A stretch of DNA of 64,000 nucleotides from Corydoras sp. C115 (GCA_019802505.1 JAFMOC010000031.1:1753501-1817500), one strand, 5' to 3'. Numbered from the stretch's first letter, positions 10,406-22,535 are shown. Numbers and translations are program-made. The notes: generated by a model not told the origin, from the letters alone.

Positions 10406-11480
10406 TTAACTTTATACCAACGCCTTGTTTCCAGTGAGTTTGACGCAAAAGAAGGTAACGGAGAGGTCACAACTTTCCAAGATGTCTTCAGTCAAAACTT
10501 TGAGAATTTGAACCTGCGTTTGTTCATTCGCTGCATGAGAATGTTTTTAGGAGAAACGGCACAATCAACACTGAGCAAACTCCACTGTCTAATCCCTCTG
10601 GAATTTGAAACAATACACAAGAACGGCTTCGAACCCTTTATTAGATCACATTCTCAATCGTCCTCTGATTTGTTTAAACATTTAAAGAAACGCATCGTTC
10701 TTCTGCAGGATAATAAAGTCACTAAAATATGTTGAATCCCAGAATGTCAGAAATATTGTGCTTATCTGTTTGTATCTGTCTGTATTTAATCCCGTCTCAG
10801 AACCCGAGTCCGAACCTGAAGTCAGAATTCCTAGGAATGCAAACGGCCAAGAATGTTTTTAAAGTCTTCTCAAATAACCAACAAAGAACAAGATGAACTG
10901 CACCAAGATATCGCTTTTTATGGTTTTGGGTGTAGCTTCAGTATTTTGAGCTGCCGTTAAAGAAAGAAGTCTCTCATCTCATTTCATTATCCTCCACTTA
11001 ATCCTCTACTGTGAGCCCAGTGTGGAACCCAATGCCAAACCGGTGGAGAACTTTGATAACGTACAAATCACATCATAAGTAATTTGTATCTAAATGAAAT
11101 CTTCGGTCGTACTTTATAGCGTCTGAGCTTGCATGTCATGTTCCGTGTCATGTGACTGAGGCGGCAGAGGAGTGATTCACAGTAAAAATGAATTATTGAT
11201 GAACAGAATGCAAGAAAAGATCTGTCAGAAATGAGGAAGTGTTACGCGGTTATTAACTTGTATAATTTATTACCACACTTGCTAAAAGGAAGCAAAGCAT
11301 CGTAATCATAATAAATCAGCGTCGTGAACAACATTACCAGGTTTCAGATGTAATGCGACGAGAAAAACCGCTTGTTAAGCTCGTAACATCATTCACGCCA
11401 CGCAGCTCGATTTATTGAACAGTACGCCATGCGTGTTAGAAACGCGTGAAGGCATGTTTTGATTTTGGTTAAAATTAATG
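10406..11480. other. gene-free sequence
   Basis: One open frame (10397-10735) has no recognisable motif and begins inside a SINE remnant, so I do not call it a gene. 10975-11045 resembles a decayed SINE tail. Confidence 0.4.
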
Positions 11481-11489
11481 GCTGTGTTT

Positions 11490-11703
11490 TACATTTATAT
11501 TTACATTTGATCATTTATTGGACGCTTTTTTCCAAAGCGACTTACAAGGTGAGCACAGGGTTCATCACAACATCTCTGGAGCAATGAGGGTTAAGGGCCT
11601 TGCTCAAAGACACACTGGTAACTTCAGTTGGAACCTTGGATTCGAACCCCCAACTTTTAGTTTAATAGCCCAATGCCCTACCCACTGAGCTACCACGCCC
11701 TTA
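11490..11703 (-). repeat. Family B SINE
   Basis: On the + strand it runs from TTATTGGACGC and AGCGACTTACAAGG through GAGCAATGAGGGTTAAGGGC to ACCCACTGAGCTACCACGCCC, which is the reverse complement of the tRNA-like head. Confidence 0.85.
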
Positions 11704-11955
11704 AAGATGTGTTTAAGGGCGCCCTTTAAACTGTGTTTTAATGTGGTGTAACGTCATAAACCAATCAGCATGTGCCTTTCCGTTCCATTTAAGAACCAGG
11801 TGGCGCTCTGCCTTTGGTGGATTGCTATTTCAGCGAGACAGCTACCTGGACTCAGTGCCTTTAAGGTTCTCCAATTGACTGAAGGGAGAACACTAGACTT
11901 TATATCTGCATTCTCTGTACAAAGAGTAGAATTAAGCAGAAGATAATGAGTTGAG

Positions 11956-12304
11956 GCGGCACGGTGGCTTAATGGTCAGCACATTCTCCTCTCAGCGCTA
12001 GGGATTCCCGGTTCGAATCCCCATCTGGGTGGAGTTTCCATGTTCTCGCCGTGTCTGCGTGGGTTTCCTCCGGGTTCTCCGGTTTCCTCCCACAGTCCAA
12101 AAACATGGATCAAGTCAATTGAGTTCTCCAAATTGCCCCATATAGAGTGTGTATGTGTGAGTGAGTGAGTGTGTGCCCAGCGATGGATTGGTGCCCTGTC
12201 CTGGGTCTATCTGCCCAGCGCCCAAGATGTTCTCCCCTGGATGGGCATGGGGAACCCCACCGCGACCCTAAAAGAGGATAAAGCGGAAGATAATGAATGA
12301 ATGA
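11956..12304 (+). repeat. Family A SINE, first of a tandem pair
   Basis: It is full length. Its left flank ATAATGAGTTGAG (11943-11955) recurs with one change at 12305-12317. Confidence 0.92.
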
Positions 12305-12317
12305 ATAATGAGATGAG

Positions 12318-12681
12318 CCGGCACGGTGGCTTAGTGGTTAGCATGTTCTCCTCTCAGCACTAGGGATTCCCGGTTCGTATCCCCATCTGGGTGGAGTTTC
12401 CATGTTCTCCCCGTGTCCGTGTGGGTTTCCTCCGGGTTCTCCGGTTTCCTCCCACAGTCCAAAAACATGGATCAAGTCAATTGAGTTCTCCAAATTGCCC
12501 CATATAGAGTGTGTATGTGTGAGTGAGTGAGTGAGTATGTGCCCAGTGATGGATTGGTGCCCTGTCCTGGGTCTATCTGCCCAGCGCCCGAAACGTTCTC
12601 CCCTGGATGGGCATGGGTATGGGGAACCCCCCCCCCACACGACCCTAATATAGGATAAAGCGGAAGATAATGAATGAATGA
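12318..12681 (+). repeat. Family A SINE, second of the pair
   Basis: It is full length and followed by a third target copy ATAATGAGAT (12682-12691). It differs from its neighbour at subfamily positions: CGAAACG and AATATAGG here, CAAGATG and AAAAGAGG there. Confidence 0.92.
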
Positions 12682-12699
12682 ATAATGAGATAAAATAAG

Positions 12700-13420
12700 A
12701 TTATAATTCCAGGTTATAAGCTGCATTAGGACTCTCTGCACCTGCTCCTGACGTACACGTTTGTATTTTTTTGTATAGTAGCTTTCAAAACTTTAAGCTT
12801 CTTGTTTTGCAAATCACATTAAAAGCTCCAGCGATGACACTTGGAACTTCTTGGTAATGTGAGTCTGTGATATTACGATAAACACTTAAAGCAGGAAGGT
12901 CAGCATCATTGTTGGTTCCCTGCCTTTGACAGCTGTGCAATTTCCAGTTGAGCAATCGGCTGCCTGATTGTCAGAGGGCTTGTTCTCCCACGCCGAGACG
13001 TCGCAATTGAACCTAAACAGTTATAAACACTCAGTTGAAGCCATAACCTCATGTCATCCCAGAGCGTGCAACTCAACATCTGGTCCTCAGTTCAGACTCA
13101 GAGGTGGGGAGGAACTACGGTTTAAAACCGAGAACTCTGTAGTCTTCAGTGAGAACGTACGTGGCCCATCAATATCCAACCAATCAACGCAGGATGACCT
13201 CAGAACATGCGTGTCTCTTTATTAGCCTCTCAATTTAGAAAGTACTTAGTCATTCTAATCAGTGTAGACCCCACGGAAAACATGGCAGCGCTGCCATTTA
13301 AACAAATAGTCACAACGTTTTCCACCAAAAAGACCCAATGTGTTTGTATTACATCACTGTTGTCAAGGAAACACCAATATGTATACAATTACACACACAT
13401 TTACAATAATAAAAACACAA
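12700..13420. other. gene-free, mostly unique sequence
   Basis: No coding or repeat signature is visible. Confidence 0.4.
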
Positions 13421-13426
13421 AAAGGG

Positions 13427-13784
13427 GGCGGCACGGTGGCTTGGTGGTCAGCACGTTCGCCTCTCAGCACTAGGGATTCCCGGTTCGAATCCCCATCTGG
13501 GTGGAGTTTCCATGTTCTCCCCGTGTCCGCGTGGGTTTCCTCCGGGTTCTCCGGTTTCCTCCCACAATCCAAAAACATGGATCAAGTCAATTGAGTTCTC
13601 CAAATTGCCCCATATAGAGTGTGTATGTGTGAGTCAGTGTGTGCCCAGCGATAGATTGGCGTCCAGTCCTGGGTGTATCTGCCCAGCGCCCGAAACGTTC
13701 TCCCCTGGATGGGCATGGGGAACCCCCCCGCCCCCGCAACCCTAATATAGGATAAAACGGAAGATAATGAATAAATGAATGAAT
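13427..13784 (+). repeat. Family A SINE
   Basis: It is full length with intact box A (one change), intact box B and a (GAAT)n tail. The C-run is expanded. Confidence 0.92.
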
Positions 13785-13955
13785 GCCTCTCAGCACCAGG
13801 GATCCAGGGTTCCTCCACAGTCCAAAAATGTGGATTCAAGGTACATTGGCTGCTCTAAATTGCCCCATCTAAATTCCCTCTATATGATATGTATCTGTGA
13901 TGGATTGGTGCCCAAAATGTTCGATCTGCGCCCAAAATGTTCTCCTCTGGATTCC
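13785..13955 (+). repeat. degenerate SINE related to Family A
   Basis: It holds CTCTCAGCACCAGGGATCCA, CAGTCCAAAAATGTGGATT and AAATTGCCCCAT. It is strongly decayed and shortened. It abuts the tail of the younger copy, so that copy may have inserted at its edge. Confidence 0.6.
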
Positions 13956-13959
13956 ATCA

Positions 13960-15045
13960 TATAATAACTGTGTGGTGTTATACTTTAGCTCTGCTCACAA
14001 TGCAAACATGTACAGATTCAAACCGAGCTTTAAAGTCATTGAGTCATGCTCACCTGCCTTCACCTAGCCCGCTAAGAAGGAAGCTAATCACACCTCAGAG
14101 AGCCGCCATCTGCTCCGATTTCATTTCTCATCCACACAGAACCAGCCAATCTCACAGTCTAGCAAACAAACGCCGGGGCATCGCTGCACCACATACGCCT
14201 CATTAATCCCGAAGACCCTGGCCTGGAAACCGCGATGTCCTTGACCGTGAGAATAAACATTGGGGAAAGTGGTTTTTGGCGCCGCTGGATTGTGTTGCGT
14301 GTTGGACGGTTTTTTCGGAGGTAATTCATCATTCATTCACAGCTCCCACTCGTGAGCTGACGTTCAAAGAGCGAGCGAGGTCAGAGGGGGGACGCTTTGT
14401 TACAGAAGGAAATCCTCCAGTGTTGGATCAGACAATGTGGACACGGAGGTGCACAGGGAGCCTTTTGATGTCATTGTAAGAAGTTCCCAAAATGAACTCT
14501 GGCATGAAAAAGCACGCGGCGAGCAGAAATGCAGCACTTACAATTGCCTTTGTGATGCAGCTGGCTGGTTTCAGGTTTCGGAGGTCTCAAGCAACAAATC
14601 AGACGCATGGTTTATCGTAAAGATGGTCTCCCTGGCGGTGCAATCTTCACCTTGAATGTCAAGTTGGAGAAGCAAAACCGATCGTCAAGAACCCATTTTA
14701 ATCTGGGATGCTGTGAATGTGGGAAGGCCGGACCCAACCACATGAGACAGAAAACCACATGAAGTTTAAACGAACAAACAGAATAAAAACGACATAAAAG
14801 ACCTCAGGGCATGTGCACATTTCACGCATAGCAATTAAATGCTATGAGCATATGACCCCCCTACAACAGAACCATACCTCTGGTGACACAATGCTCAACT
14901 TCAGAGAGCCTCTGCACCCGACACAAAACAAATACGATGAAACCTCCGTTTCCCCGCTAAGTAAAAGTGTAAATGAGTCGGCAGCCTATTAAAGAAAACG
15001 AAACATTCTCCCCTGGATGGGAAGCGGAAGATAATGAGATGAGAG
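13960..15045. other. gene-free, mostly unique sequence
   Basis: A short SINE-tail-like scrap sits at 15005-15046. Nothing else is recognised. Confidence 0.4.
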
Positions 15046-15050
15046 AAAGA

Positions 15051-15233
15051 TAAGAAACTACTGAAGACACATCTCTTTAACAAATACCTGTTGTAGGGAA
15101 AAAAGGGGGTGGGGCAGCATCGAATAACAATCAGGTTTGATGAATTTACAGTGTAGTTGGTTTTCTCCATAACTTCTGACTTATGATGTTCTCATTTGTA
15201 AGTTGCTTTGGATAAAAGCGTCTGCTAAATGAC
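15051..15233. repeat. Family C fragment, left arm of an inverted pair
   Basis: This is the reverse complement of 15248-15798 (minus the SINE within it), from CTACTGAAGACACATCTC to GCGTCTGCTAAATGAC. A 14-nt spacer separates the arms. Confidence 0.85.
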
Positions 15234-15247
15234 TACATTTACATTTA

Positions 15248-16065
15248 GTCATTTAGCCGACGCTTTTATCCAAAGCGACTTACAAATGAGAACATCATAA
15301 GTCAGAAGTTATGGAGAAAACCATTCATTCATTCATTATCTTCCGCTTTATCCTCTATTAGGGTCGCGGTGGGGTTCCCCATGCCCATCCAGGGGAGAAC
15401 ATCTCGGGCGCTGGGCAGATAGACCCAGGACAGGGTGCCAATCCATCGCTGGGCACACACTCACTCACACAGACACATTCTATATGGGGCAATTTGGAGA
15501 ATTCAATCGACTTGATCCATGTTTTTGGACTGTGGGAGGAAACCGGAGAACCCGGAGGAAACCCACGCAGACACGGTGAGAACATGGAAACTCCACCCAG
15601 ATGGGGATTCGAACCGGGAATCCCTAGCGCTGAGAGGCGAACGTGCTAACCACTAAGCCACCGTGCCGCCGGAGAAAACCAACTATACTGTAAATTCATC
15701 AAACCTGATTGTTATTCGATGCTGCAGCCCCTCCCCCACTTTTTTCTCTCTACAACAGGTATTTGTTAAAGAGATGCGTCTTCAGTAGTTCCTTAAAACT
15801 GTTTAGTGATTCTGCCTTACGGACAGAGTTGGGAAGAACGTTCCACCATTTTGCAGTGGTGAACGCCACAGAGTGAGAGTGAGCTCCTCGGTGAGGTGGA
15901 ACCGCCAGGCGGCGATCATCACTGGAGCGAAGTGAACGAGTCGGAGTGTATTTTGAAAAGATAGAGTGAAGGTAGGAGGGATCAGAGCCAGAAATGGTTC
16001 TGTAGGCCAGAGTCAGTGACTCATTTGTGACTTGTACAAATGATTAAATGTAATGTAAATGTGAG
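15248..16065. repeat. Family C MITE-like element, interrupted by a SINE
   Basis: It begins GTCATTTAGCCGACGC and ends near AAATGATTAAATGTAATG, an imperfect inverted repeat of its own start. Interior blocks include AACAGGTATTTGTTAAAGAG and GTTCCACCATTTTGCAGTGG. A Family A SINE (15323-15670) splits it. Without the SINE it is about 460 bp. No transposase is present. Confidence 0.75.
15323..15670 (-). repeat. Family A SINE inside Family C
   Basis: It is full length with a 10-bp target duplication GGAGAAAACC (15313-15322 and 15671-15680). The uninterrupted target can be read in the opposite arm of the palindrome, which fixes the insertion point exactly. Confidence 0.95.
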
Positions 16066-16569
16066 AGAATGGATTTTCAATTGTAAACCATGTGCACGTC
16101 TTGGTTGCAAACATTCGCCAGCGCAGGTTTAGCTGCTGACCTTGCCGGGATCCTGGTGGATTAACTCCGTCCATTCAACCCTCGTTCAAGGGCATGACGT
16201 CCTCTGTGAGCACACGCCTTCTCGACAGCATCTTTGTTAGATCATCTGTTCTGCCTCACTGTCTCTCTGATTTATCCCCTAATCTTCCACATGCCTTCCT
16301 GCCAGCTGCTCATAGATTCAGGAGACAGGCTTTCAATCAGAGAGGTCAGTGAAGGAGCGGTTTACATAGTGCAGGGTTTCTGGGATATAGTCACAAGCTG
16401 TACATAAATTCTCACCCCACGCACTCGCTCTTCGTCTACACTCTGCAGACAACTTGATTAGCTACACCTCATTTACCAAATGGATGCACTTTGTAATTTT
16501 ACAGTTACAAACCGTTTGCAATTTGTTTCTTTGCGTACGACGTCGTTTAATTGTCTGGACTCCCACAGG

Positions 16570-16775
16570 ACCGCCACAACGCAGGCAGGATCTGTGGACA
16601 GATCTGGAGTGACCATGACATGGTGGTGCTGTGCTCGTTTGATGATGTGCTGCTGGATTGAAAGATCCAATCAAAAACATGCAGTCAGCATCTTCAGAGC
16701 TTCGATGAAGGATTAGAGGACGATGGACACAAACTGTCCAACAGATGAGCTAATATCTCTTTACATGGTTGATGT
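16570..16775 (+). repeat. degenerate Family D repeat
   Basis: GTGACCATGACATGGTGGTG and GGACACAAACTGTCC followed by ACAGATGAGCTAATATCTCT match a widespread fish interspersed repeat from memory. The copy is decayed. Confidence 0.5.
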
Positions 16776-16779
16776 TCAC

Positions 16780-16960
16780 TGGGAGAACATGCAAACCTAT
16801 AGTCTAGAAATCAAACTTATATTAGATTCACCCGATTTTAATTTTCGGACTGTGGGGGGGGGAAAAAAAAAAAAAAAAAAAAAAAAACCACAGACACTGG
16901 GAGAACATGCAAAATCCCACAGATTCAGCCCAGTATTCAAACCCAGGACCAACTCAATAA
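16780..16960 (-). repeat. old SINE remnant with poly(A) tract
   Basis: GAGAACATGCAAA occurs twice and TTTTCGGACTGTGGGG once, in the order of a - strand Family A relative. A 25-bp A-run (16863-16887) sits inside. Confidence 0.5.
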
Positions 16961-17039
16961 GAAGTGATGGGAGGGGTGGGGTGAGTGCTGCGTGGAATTA
17001 ACCTTTAATATATCGGTATATTTGTAGTAATCTTGTATT

Positions 17040-17387
17040 CATATTATCTTCTGCTTTATCCTCTATAAGGGTCACGGGGGTGGGGGGGGGTTCCGCATGC
17101 CCATCCAGGGGAGAACGTTTTGGTCGCTGGGCAGATAGACCCAGGAGAGGACGCCAATCTATCGCTGGGCACACACTCACTCACACATACACAATCTATA
17201 TGGGGCAATTTGGAGAACTCAATTGACTTGATCCATGTTTTTGGACTGTGGGAGGAAACCGGAGAACCCGGAGGAAACCCACGCGGACACGGGGAGAACA
17301 TGGAAACTCCACCCAGATGGGGATTCGAACCGGGAACCCCTAGCGCTGAGAGGAGAACGTGCTGACCACTAAGCCACCGTGCCGCCC
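17040..17387 (-). repeat. Family A SINE
   Basis: It is full length with a perfect 12-bp target duplication TAATCTTGTATT (17028-17039 and 17388-17399). The tail is short and the G-run (C-run on its own strand) is expanded. Confidence 0.95.
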
Positions 17388-17399
17388 TAATCTTGTATT

Positions 17400-18235
17400 G
17401 TTTAAATAAATAAAATTCCAGGGCACTTCAGTATTACTTTGGCTCGACGTGCAGAGTCACACGCTGCGTTAACGCATCCCACTTCAGAGGTGAGCGCAAA
17501 TGCAGATGACAGGCGCGGTGATAACGCCACGCGAAAACGGAAAATCAGAGCCGAGCTCGTCGGCGTTAGATAAGCTCCGTTAGATAAGCATTTCAAGGGC
17601 TGTCAGTCAGCATGAGAGCCACTGTGACTAATTCCGTTCATCAAAGCGGAGCTGTTTATTATTCAGAAACACCTTGCCGTTTGTAATCGCGCACGCGCCC
17701 TGCGATGAGCCGCGCTGGGACCGCGGGCCCGCCATCGCCATTAACGTCACACACGCAAGAGTGCAGACGAGAGCGCGGCCTCATCAAGTGTACAAGGAAC
17801 AAATATATAATGAAATAAAGCCTCTGCTGCTCACAGCCAGCTGATTGACAGATTATTTAACAGTCAGTTACAGAGTTGGCGGGGTGGAAAACGGCGCATT
17901 GTCGTTTTTGACAGGAATAGGAATCCAGATTTGCTAAACTTCCACATGGTATGTCTGACAACAGGGATGTCGGAACGCCGATCACCATTAATGTCTTATC
18001 CCGAATATAAACTGTCCTCGGAACAGAGTAATAATTATAGACGCTTTAAAATAATGCTGTGAGTTTTTAAAGTTTTTAAACAAAATAGAAACTCTGTGCA
18101 CCTTGCAGCAGGATGGTCCCGGGTTTGAGTCCAGGGTGGATGGACTTTTGGGGGGGGAAATGTGGGGATATCATACAAACCCTACCAATATTATTTGCTA
18201 TCAGTATTAGTCTGAGGTGTGATAGTTCATTGTTC
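17400..18235. other. repeat-free block, possible regulatory DNA
   Basis: It is GC-richer than its surroundings, lacks any recognised repeat and has no coding signature. It is a candidate conserved non-coding block by absence of repeats only. Confidence 0.3.
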
Positions 18236-18558
18236 TACATTTAGTCATTTAGCAGACACTTTTATCCAAAGCGACTTACAAATGAAAACACCACAAGTCA
18301 GAAGCCATGGAGAAAACCAACTATAATGTAAATTCATCAAACCTGATTGTTATTCAATGCTGCCCCTCCCCCCCCCCCCCTTTTTTTTTTTACTACAACA
18401 GGTATTTGTTAAAGAGATGCGTCTTCAGTAGTTTCTTAAAACTGTTTAGTGATTCTGCCTTACGGACAGAGTTGGGAAGATCGTTCCACCATTTTGCATT
18501 GGTGAACGCCACGGAGTGAGAATTAGCTCCCCGGTGAGGTGGAACCGCCAGTGAACGA
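18236..18558. repeat. Family C MITE-like repeat, partial
   Basis: It runs from ACATTTAGTCATTTAGCAG through a C/T-run (18367-18390) to GGTGAGGTGGAACCGCCAG, colinear with the copy at 15248 but truncated at the right. Confidence 0.8.
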
Positions 18559-18559
18559 G

Positions 18560-18715
18560 TGATGTTGTTCTATCAATATAAAAGTCCTGGGTTCAAATCC
18601 TAGGTCCAATGTGGGTCCTTCAGCACAGCCCTTAACCCTCACTGCTCCAGGGGGGCTGTATCATGACTGATCTGACCCTAATCATCTAGCTGGGGTTGGC
18701 GATTGATAAAGTAGG
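18560..18715 (+). repeat. Family B SINE fragment
   Basis: GGGTTCAAATCCTAGGTCC followed by GTGGGTCCTTCAGCACAGCC and CCTCACTGCTCCAGG matches the middle of Family B. The head is mostly lost. Confidence 0.55.
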
Positions 18716-19228
18716 TAAAGATTATTAATTTATGGTAAACTTACAGTTGAATGCAGTATGCACACTATTTTAAAACAGTAATAATGTCGGAACGACGCTG
18801 TAGCAATTAAAGTATGTTTAGCAAAGCTGTAATAAGATGTCAAATGACTTGCTTTCCTGACACTTCATTACTCCAGAGGTTGCCCTTAGGTAAGAAGCTT
18901 AATCACCATCTGCTGAGGAATTCAGTGTTTACGGGAAAATTCCAACCCCAAATTACCCGACATCTCTGATCCGGTCACAGACAAAAAAAATAACCTCTCG
19001 CATGTTCTACGATTATCTTGGCATGTGACTCACATTTAATACCTTTGTTTGCTATATTGCAGATTGACACAGAACTGAGCAACAGCTTTCCCAAACTATA
19101 TTTAACCTCCAGCTCAGTCCTACAGAATGCTACACTCTGCACGTTTAAGTTCATATAGATAGATCGATGAACTTTTTTCCTCCCGAAGAAAATTTAGCAG
19201 CCAGAAACAATAACAGTACAATAAAAAA
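18716..19228. other. gene-free, mostly unique sequence
   Basis: AT-rich; no coding or repeat signature is visible. Confidence 0.35.
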
Positions 19229-19240
19229 AGAGAGGGAAAT

Positions 19241-19591
19241 TCACTCATTCATTATCTTCCGCTTTATCCTCTATTAGGGTCGCGCTGGGGTACCCCATGC
19301 CCATCTGGGGAGAACGTCTCGGGCACTGGGCAGATAGACACAGGACAGGGCGCCAATCCATCGCTGGACACACACACACTCACACAGACACACTCTATAT
19401 GGGGCAATTTTTGAGAATTCAATTGACTTGATTCATGTTTTTGGACTGTAGGAGGAAACCGGAGAACCCGGAGGAAATCCACGCGGACACGGGGAGAACA
19501 TGGAGATGGAGACTCCACCGAGATGGGGATTCGAACCGGGAATCCCTAGCGCTGAGAGGCGAATGTGCTGACCACTAAGCCACCGTGCCGA
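19241..19591 (-). repeat. Family A SINE
   Basis: It is full length with a 12-13-bp target duplication AGAGAGGGAAAT (19229-19240 and 19592-19603). Confidence 0.95.
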
Positions 19592-19608
19592 AGAGAGGGA
19601 AATAAAAA

Positions 19609-19615
<7 letters not shown>

Positions 19616-19680
<65 letters not shown>
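19616..19680. repeat. (TA)n microsatellite
   Basis: About 30 TA units follow an A-run. The duplicated target of the adjacent SINE is only 13 bp away. Confidence 0.95.
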
Positions 19681-19834
19681 AATAAATTATTTTTTTATTT
19701 TTTTTTACAATTATAAAGTGTTGTGTGTGTGTAGTGGTATCAAAACTAAAAGTGAAACTAGAGTGTCCAGTATGGATGGAGATCAAGTGATCATGTGCAA
19801 AAATACAATATACAATATTTTAAAATGTCCCGTT

Positions 19835-20300
19835 TTATTTGTTCTTCCGGCCCAAAACAGTAGTATTGTAGAGCCTGATGGCCCTCAGAACAAAAGATCT
19901 CCTCAGTCTTTCTGTGGAGCAGTTCAGAGACAACAGCCTGCCACTGAACGTGCTCCTTTGGTCCATAATGATGGTGTGCAACTTGTCCAGCCGCCTCACA
20001 TCTCTCTTCTTAATTCTGCCACCCCAGCACACCACAGCATAGAAGAGAGAGCTGGATACCACAGTCTGAGAGGAGCTTCCTACAGATGTTGAGCCCCCAA
20101 AGAACACAATGAAGTGTCAGTGGCAAGAAAAGCTCCCTGGTGGTGGACTAATTATCTATTAATACCTCCAGGTCCCTCACGTGATCAACATGAACGCTCA
20201 CTGATGTCAGCATCGTCTTCGTTGGTCATGTGCTTGACGTGCTAAGGGTTCCGTGCAGCTCGGATCAGTGATGATCAATTCCTATGCAAACAGGTCCAAT
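19835..20300 (-). mobile_element. LINE reverse-transcriptase C-terminal remnant
   Basis: The - strand translation gives SSLFYAVVCWGG, then RRLDKL, then TERLRRSFVLRAIRLYN. This order matches the end of fish non-LTR retrotransposon polyproteins, with an internal deletion after RRLDKL. Stops bound the frame. Family not assigned. Confidence 0.6.
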
Positions 20301-21225
20301 AGTATGACAGGGTTAACAGATGAGCAAATATGGGGGGGGGGTGTTTACTTCAAGTCCAGTCTGGAGTGAGAGACACTGCATTACCACATCACCCTCCACA
20401 CTCCACCATCTGCTCCAGACAGCCAGACTGAACTAACCACCTCAGAAACATTCTCTTCTCCAACCAGATGGCTTGCATTTAGAGGATCTTTATCAAACTG
20501 AAAAAACATCGCAAGTATTTTATCTTCCCTGCTCTCTGACCCTTAAAGACAGCCATGACCTAGTCAGCCGCCTCAGACATGTGGTGCTAAAAACTCATCG
20601 TTCATCATTTAAATAAAGGACTGTCCTCCCTTCAGATGTCTGTGAGCTCTGCACAGTAGAGCAGCATGCCGTTCGAAAGGCTGGCGGCTGTGTGCATGGT
20701 GTGTGAGGGCAGACGTGCTGGACCTTTTCCATGACTTTTCTCATTACACAGAGCGCTTGCATAACTTCCTGATCTCCCTAAAGGATTTCTCTTTTCCCAA
20801 GAAAGAGTATTAAGTCACACACAATGGGATCTGCTTAAAAACTCAGATTAATTTTCTTTTTTTAGATGCTGCACATTATGAAATGCCCTTGTTTATCTAG
20901 CTCCCTTCATACACTGAAAGTCAGCTTGAGGTGTGACCTATCCCATCTTTGAACGAAGCAGCCGATAAACCACAAAATCTACAGAATGTTTTTTAAAAGA
21001 AGGTGGGAAACAAGACAAGATTCAGATTCATCTTCCAATAAAAGCATGTTTATTTTACTAACAAGTTCTCTTGTCTGACATGTCGTATGTACAGTGGAAC
21101 CTCTTGACTTCAGAGATCACCAGATTCGGTGTTTATCGTGACGTGTGTCGTTATAGTGCAATATATATATATAATTCTACAGGTTTCTCTTGCTAAATTT
21201 TTTTAAATTGATGTAAATTGCACAG
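20301..21225. other. gene-free sequence
   Basis: No gene is seen. A possible decayed LINE continuation lies in the left part; the rest looks unique. Confidence 0.35.
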
Positions 21226-21240
21226 TGTAAATACATATTG

Positions 21241-21545
21241 CGGCACGGTGGCTTAGTGGTTCGAATCCCCATCTGGGTGGAGTTTCCATGTTCTCCCTGT
21301 GTCTGCGTGGGTTTCCTCCGGGTTCTCCGGGTTCCTCCCACAGTCCAAAAACATGGATCAAGTCAACTGAATTCTCCAAATTGCCCCCTATAGAGTGTGT
21401 GTGTGTGAGTGAGTGTGTGCCCAGCGATGGATTGGCGCCCTGTCCTGGGTCTATCTGCCCAGCGCCCGAAACGTTCTCCCCTGGATGGGCATGGGGAACC
21501 CCACCGCGACCCTAATATAGGATAAAGCGGGAAATAATGAATGAA
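21241..21545 (+). repeat. Family A SINE with promoter deletion
   Basis: The segment between box A and box B is missing: CTTAGTGG runs straight into TTCGAATCCCC. A 12-bp target duplication TAAATACATATT (21228-21239 and 21546-21557) shows it is otherwise a normal insertion. Confidence 0.93.
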
Positions 21546-21601
21546 TAAATACATATTTTTTATTATTATTTAAAAATTTAACTTTTTTATCTTTATTCAT
21601 T

Positions 21602-21696
21602 TAACCTTATGTGGAGATGTCAGGAAAGAATTTCACTGCTGGCTGTACCATGTATATCAAGGCATGTGACAAATAAACCTGATTTGATTTGATGTG
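21602..21696 (+). repeat. LINE or SINE 3'-tail remnant
   Basis: GAATTTCACTGCTGGCTGTA followed by GCATGTGACAAATAAACC and TTGATTTGATT repeats resembles the terminal segment of a fish non-LTR element. Confidence 0.5.
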
Positions 21697-21699
21697 GAC

Positions 21700-22535
21700 A
21701 AATCTTATTGTCCCAGTTAAAAAGTGTCCCCTGCTTAGTAAAAGTAAAGCTTTATTTTAGCACCATCATCAAACCAAAGGTTCCAGACTCAGCAGCCCAT
21801 CAAAGAAAAAGAGCAGAGACACAAAAACAATAATACAAACGTTACACAGACATCAGGGGTGTTGGCATTTTTGGTTTAGCTGCAGTCTTTTAACAGCTGC
21901 CACCTGAAGGTCGTCTAAACCAGCGTTCTTGACATCATATTGACCGTGTTAAGCTTCCAAATATTATATAAAGGCTTGAACACTCGATAGTCCTGGCTCA
22001 TTCCATACAAAGATGGCAAGTGGTCAATTTTGCATCGTCATAATAAAAATGTCATGGCCATTGACCGGCAGGCTCCTTTGATTTGATGCAATTAGTTGAA
22101 ATGTAAACGCTGCCGGTAATAATTCAGAAAAAAAAAAGCGAGGCAAATGTTAATGAGTGTGGCATTTAAGCGAGGCAGAAAGGTCTGTGGTTGGTGCTTC
22201 ACTTCCCCTCTGTGCCCCCAGAGCAGGGTCAGGTGTTCCTGCATGCCTTATAATATCACGCTCAGAAAGAGTAATTAGCTTCCAGCCGAGGACAGTGGCT
22301 TCGAGGTAGACGCCCTGCTGCTGACAGTAAATTTATAGACATCTTTCCATCACCTGTCCGCAGTGAGACCGCAGCTCCACTGCACCAGCCTCCTGCTTGG
22401 TCCACATCACTTTGGAAGTTTAACAAGTTTCCTAACCATCCTGCGCACCCAAGAACCAGAATCCGGGAATCTCTTGCTGATTTTACCCACCATGCTCTAG
22501 TACCTCACCATAAGACCATTACATCATCCTAAATT
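21700..22535. other. gene-free, mostly unique sequence
   Basis: No coding signature and no young repeat is visible. 22080-22350 is repeat-free and could be regulatory. Confidence 0.3.

Noticed and set aside
10397..10735. 112-residue open frame
   Set aside because: No recognisable motif; it begins in a SINE remnant and lacks gene context.
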